From: Candidatus Zixiibacteriota bacterium
GTDB lineage: Bacteria; Zixibacteria; MSB-5A5; GN15; FEB-12
DNA: 6,454 nucleotides
Direction of reading: 5' to 3'
Assembly (NCBI GenBank): GCA_030642845.1
Contig: DAOWMZ010000111.1
Coordinates: 1-6,454 of the forward strand
Positions 5,175 through 6,454 of the stretch are shown here, in pieces. How positions within the stretch are numbered: the stretch's first letter is position 1; each line of letters begins with the position of its first letter. Made by a program: the position numbers and the translations under genes. Under the pieces are notes generated by a model that was not told the DNA's origin, did not search any database, and saw nothing but the letters and a program-made list of their open reading frames with translations.

Positions 5175-5238
5175 TGTTTTACACAAAGACGAAAGACATT
5201 CATGTTTTTTTTATTTATTTATAACCAAACCAAATGAC

Positions 5239-5244
5239 AGGGGA
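5239..5244 (+). promoter_or_regulatory. Shine-Dalgarno AGGGGA before a TTG start
   Basis: AGGGGA ends five bases before the TTG at 5250. An in-frame TGA at 5235-5237 blocks any longer product, and the next in-frame ATG lies at residue 79, inside the conserved core. TTG is therefore the only sensible start. Confidence 0.7.
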
Positions 5245-5249
5245 TAGTA

Positions 5250-6454
5250 TTGGAATATTTTGAGAATTTCTGGGCAAATGCTGTTGATATTGCGTGGGGA
5301 TTACCGCTTGTAATTCTTTTAGTTGGAGCTGGAATTTATTTTACCATAGCCTGCCGTTTTTTACCTTTCCGAGGATTAAAGCATGCCTTCGATATTCTAA
5401 GAGGCAAATATGACAAGGAAGATGACCCCGGTGAAATAAGTCATTTTCAGGCTCTCAGTTCGGCTTTGTCTGCCACGATTGGAATGGGTAATATTGCAGG
5501 AGTTGCAATTGCTATTTCAGTTGGAGGACCAGGATCAATTTTCTGGATGTGGGTAGCTGGAGTAATAGGGATGTCCACCAAGTTTTTCACCTGCACTCTG
5601 GCAACAATGTATCGTAAAAAAGATGAAAACGGCATCGATCAGGGTGGCCCGATGTATTACCTCGAAGTCGGTCTTGGGAAATATTTCAAACCTTTGGCAA
5701 TTTTATTTGCAATATGCGGGATGATCGGCTGTCTTTCATTATTCCAGGTTAATCAGCTATCGGGTCTGTTATATGCGGACTATGGTTTTAATAGAGTAGC
5801 AACTGGTATAGTTTGTATGATACTGGTCGGTATCGTTATCCTTGGCGGTATTACCAGAGTGGGGATTGTAGCTGCCAAAGTTGTCCCTGCAATGTTCCTG
5901 TTATATCTTGTTTCTGCCCTGTTTATAATTTTTGCCAATATATCAAGTGTCCCAGAACTTTTTATGATGATTTTCAGGAATGCATTTGGAGGCGAGGCGA
6001 TAATTGGCGGAGGGATAGGGGTTGCTTTTGCAGAGGTACTAAAAACCGGAATCCGAAGAGCCGCTTTTTCAAACGAAGCCGGAGTTGGAACCGCCCCTAT
6101 GGCTCATGGAGCCGCCAAAACCAAAGAACCAATCCGCGAAGGTCTGATAGCGATGTTAGGACCATTCCTGGATACAAATATAGTCTGCACTCTTACAGCA
6201 TTAGTTATACTCAGCAGTGGAGTTCTTAAGGGGGAATTATCATCAAGCTCTGAGGCGGTTCTCATCACGGTCGAAGCGTTCACAGCAACAATGGGAAGTC
6301 TGGGGCGTTATTTACTCACTTTGATAATAATACTCTTTTCGGTTTCGACTATGATTTCATATTCGTATTACAGCCTTAAATGCGCCCGTTATCTTTTTGG
6401 AATAAAAATCGGAAACAGATATGTTTATGTATATTTGCTGAGTCTGCCGTTAGC
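5250..6454 (+). CDS. Sodium:alanine/glycine symporter, AGCS family (3' partial)
   Basis: This inner-membrane carrier should take up alanine or glycine with sodium. 401 residues are present and the frame is open at the window edge; family members are usually 450-500 residues, so the last helices are missing. Key segments are ALSATIGMGNIAGVA (72-86), the family signature GGPGSIFWMWVAGVIG (92-107), GGPMYYLEVGLG (132-143) and AAFSNEAGVGTAP (271-283), with hydrophobic helices between them. The TTG start is forced by an upstream in-frame stop and supported by AGGGGA at 5239-5244. It is transcribed away from the DUF4412-like gene and probably from the promoter at 5087-5116. Substrate (alanine, glycine or another small amino acid) and ion cannot be told from sequence alone. 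The family call is very secure; symbols such as alsT or agcS are used for relatives but I do not assign one. Confidence 0.96.
   Translation, partial: MEYFENFWANAVDIAWGLPLVILLVGAGIYFTIACRFLPFRGLKHAFDILRGKYDKEDDPGEISHFQALSSALSATIGMGNIAGVAIAISVGGPGSIFWMWVAGVIGMSTKFFTCTLATMYRKKDENGIDQGGPMYYLEVGLGKYFKPLAILFAICGMIGCLSLFQVNQLSGLLYADYGFNRVATGIVCMILVGIVILGGITRVGIVAAKVVPAMFLLYLVSALFIIFANISSVPELFMMIFRNAFGGEAIIGGGIGVAFAEVLKTGIRRAAFSNEAGVGTAPMAHGAAKTKEPIREGLIAMLGPFLDTNIVCTLTALVILSSGVLKGELSSSSEAVLITVEAFTATMGSLGRYLLTLIIILFSVSTMISYSYYSLKCARYLFGIKIGNRYVYVYLLSLPL

Noticed and set aside
1..6454. A defence, toxin-antitoxin or other multi-gene accessory system
   Set aside because: The five genes point in different directions with separate signals, and none has a nuclease, ATPase, reverse transcriptase, toxin or regulator motif that I can see.

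Overview
The window is AT-rich and looks like a chromosomal segment of a Gram-negative-type bacterium, probably an uncultured lineage of the FCB group or a related candidate phylum. Zixibacteria is my best guess. The clues are a paired C-terminal dockerin-like module ending in the YLFKGGP signature, thrombospondin type 3 calcium repeats, a lipoprotein combining DNRLRE and SdrD_B-type domains, and a periplasmic DUF4412-like protein. This placement rests on remembered family patterns, not on a search.

Layout. Positions 1-338 are an AT-rich leader with no gene seen. 339-1751 (+) encodes a secreted lipoprotein: lipobox, DNRLRE-like segments in apparently permuted order, an SdrD_B-like domain, and a C-terminal module with a GFWKNH motif. 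It converges on 1835-3142 (-), a secreted protein with about six TSP3-type repeats and a dockerin-like tail. A strong bidirectional terminator (1782-1818) lies between them. 3338-3652 (-) is a small unrecognised protein. 3653-4094 is a 442-base spacer holding a minus-strand terminator and a cluster of GC-rich palindromes. 4095-4856 (-) encodes an exported, methionine-rich DUF4412-like protein. 4857-5249 is a divergent spacer with a promoter for each side and two interleaved inverted-repeat pairs. 5250-6454 (+) encodes a sodium:alanine (AGCS) symporter that starts with TTG and runs off the window end.

How the genes relate. No operon is visible: each gene has its own Shine-Dalgarno and long flanking spacers. 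Four of the five products are at or beyond the inner membrane (lipoprotein, secreted calcium-repeat protein, periplasmic protein, transporter), but nothing in the sequence ties them into one pathway. I do not see a defence system, CRISPR array, RNA gene, transposase or integrase. The most unusual signals are the permuted DNRLRE order, the interleaved repeats that appear to supply the symporter promoter, and the palindrome cluster at 3871-4047. I do not claim a new system.
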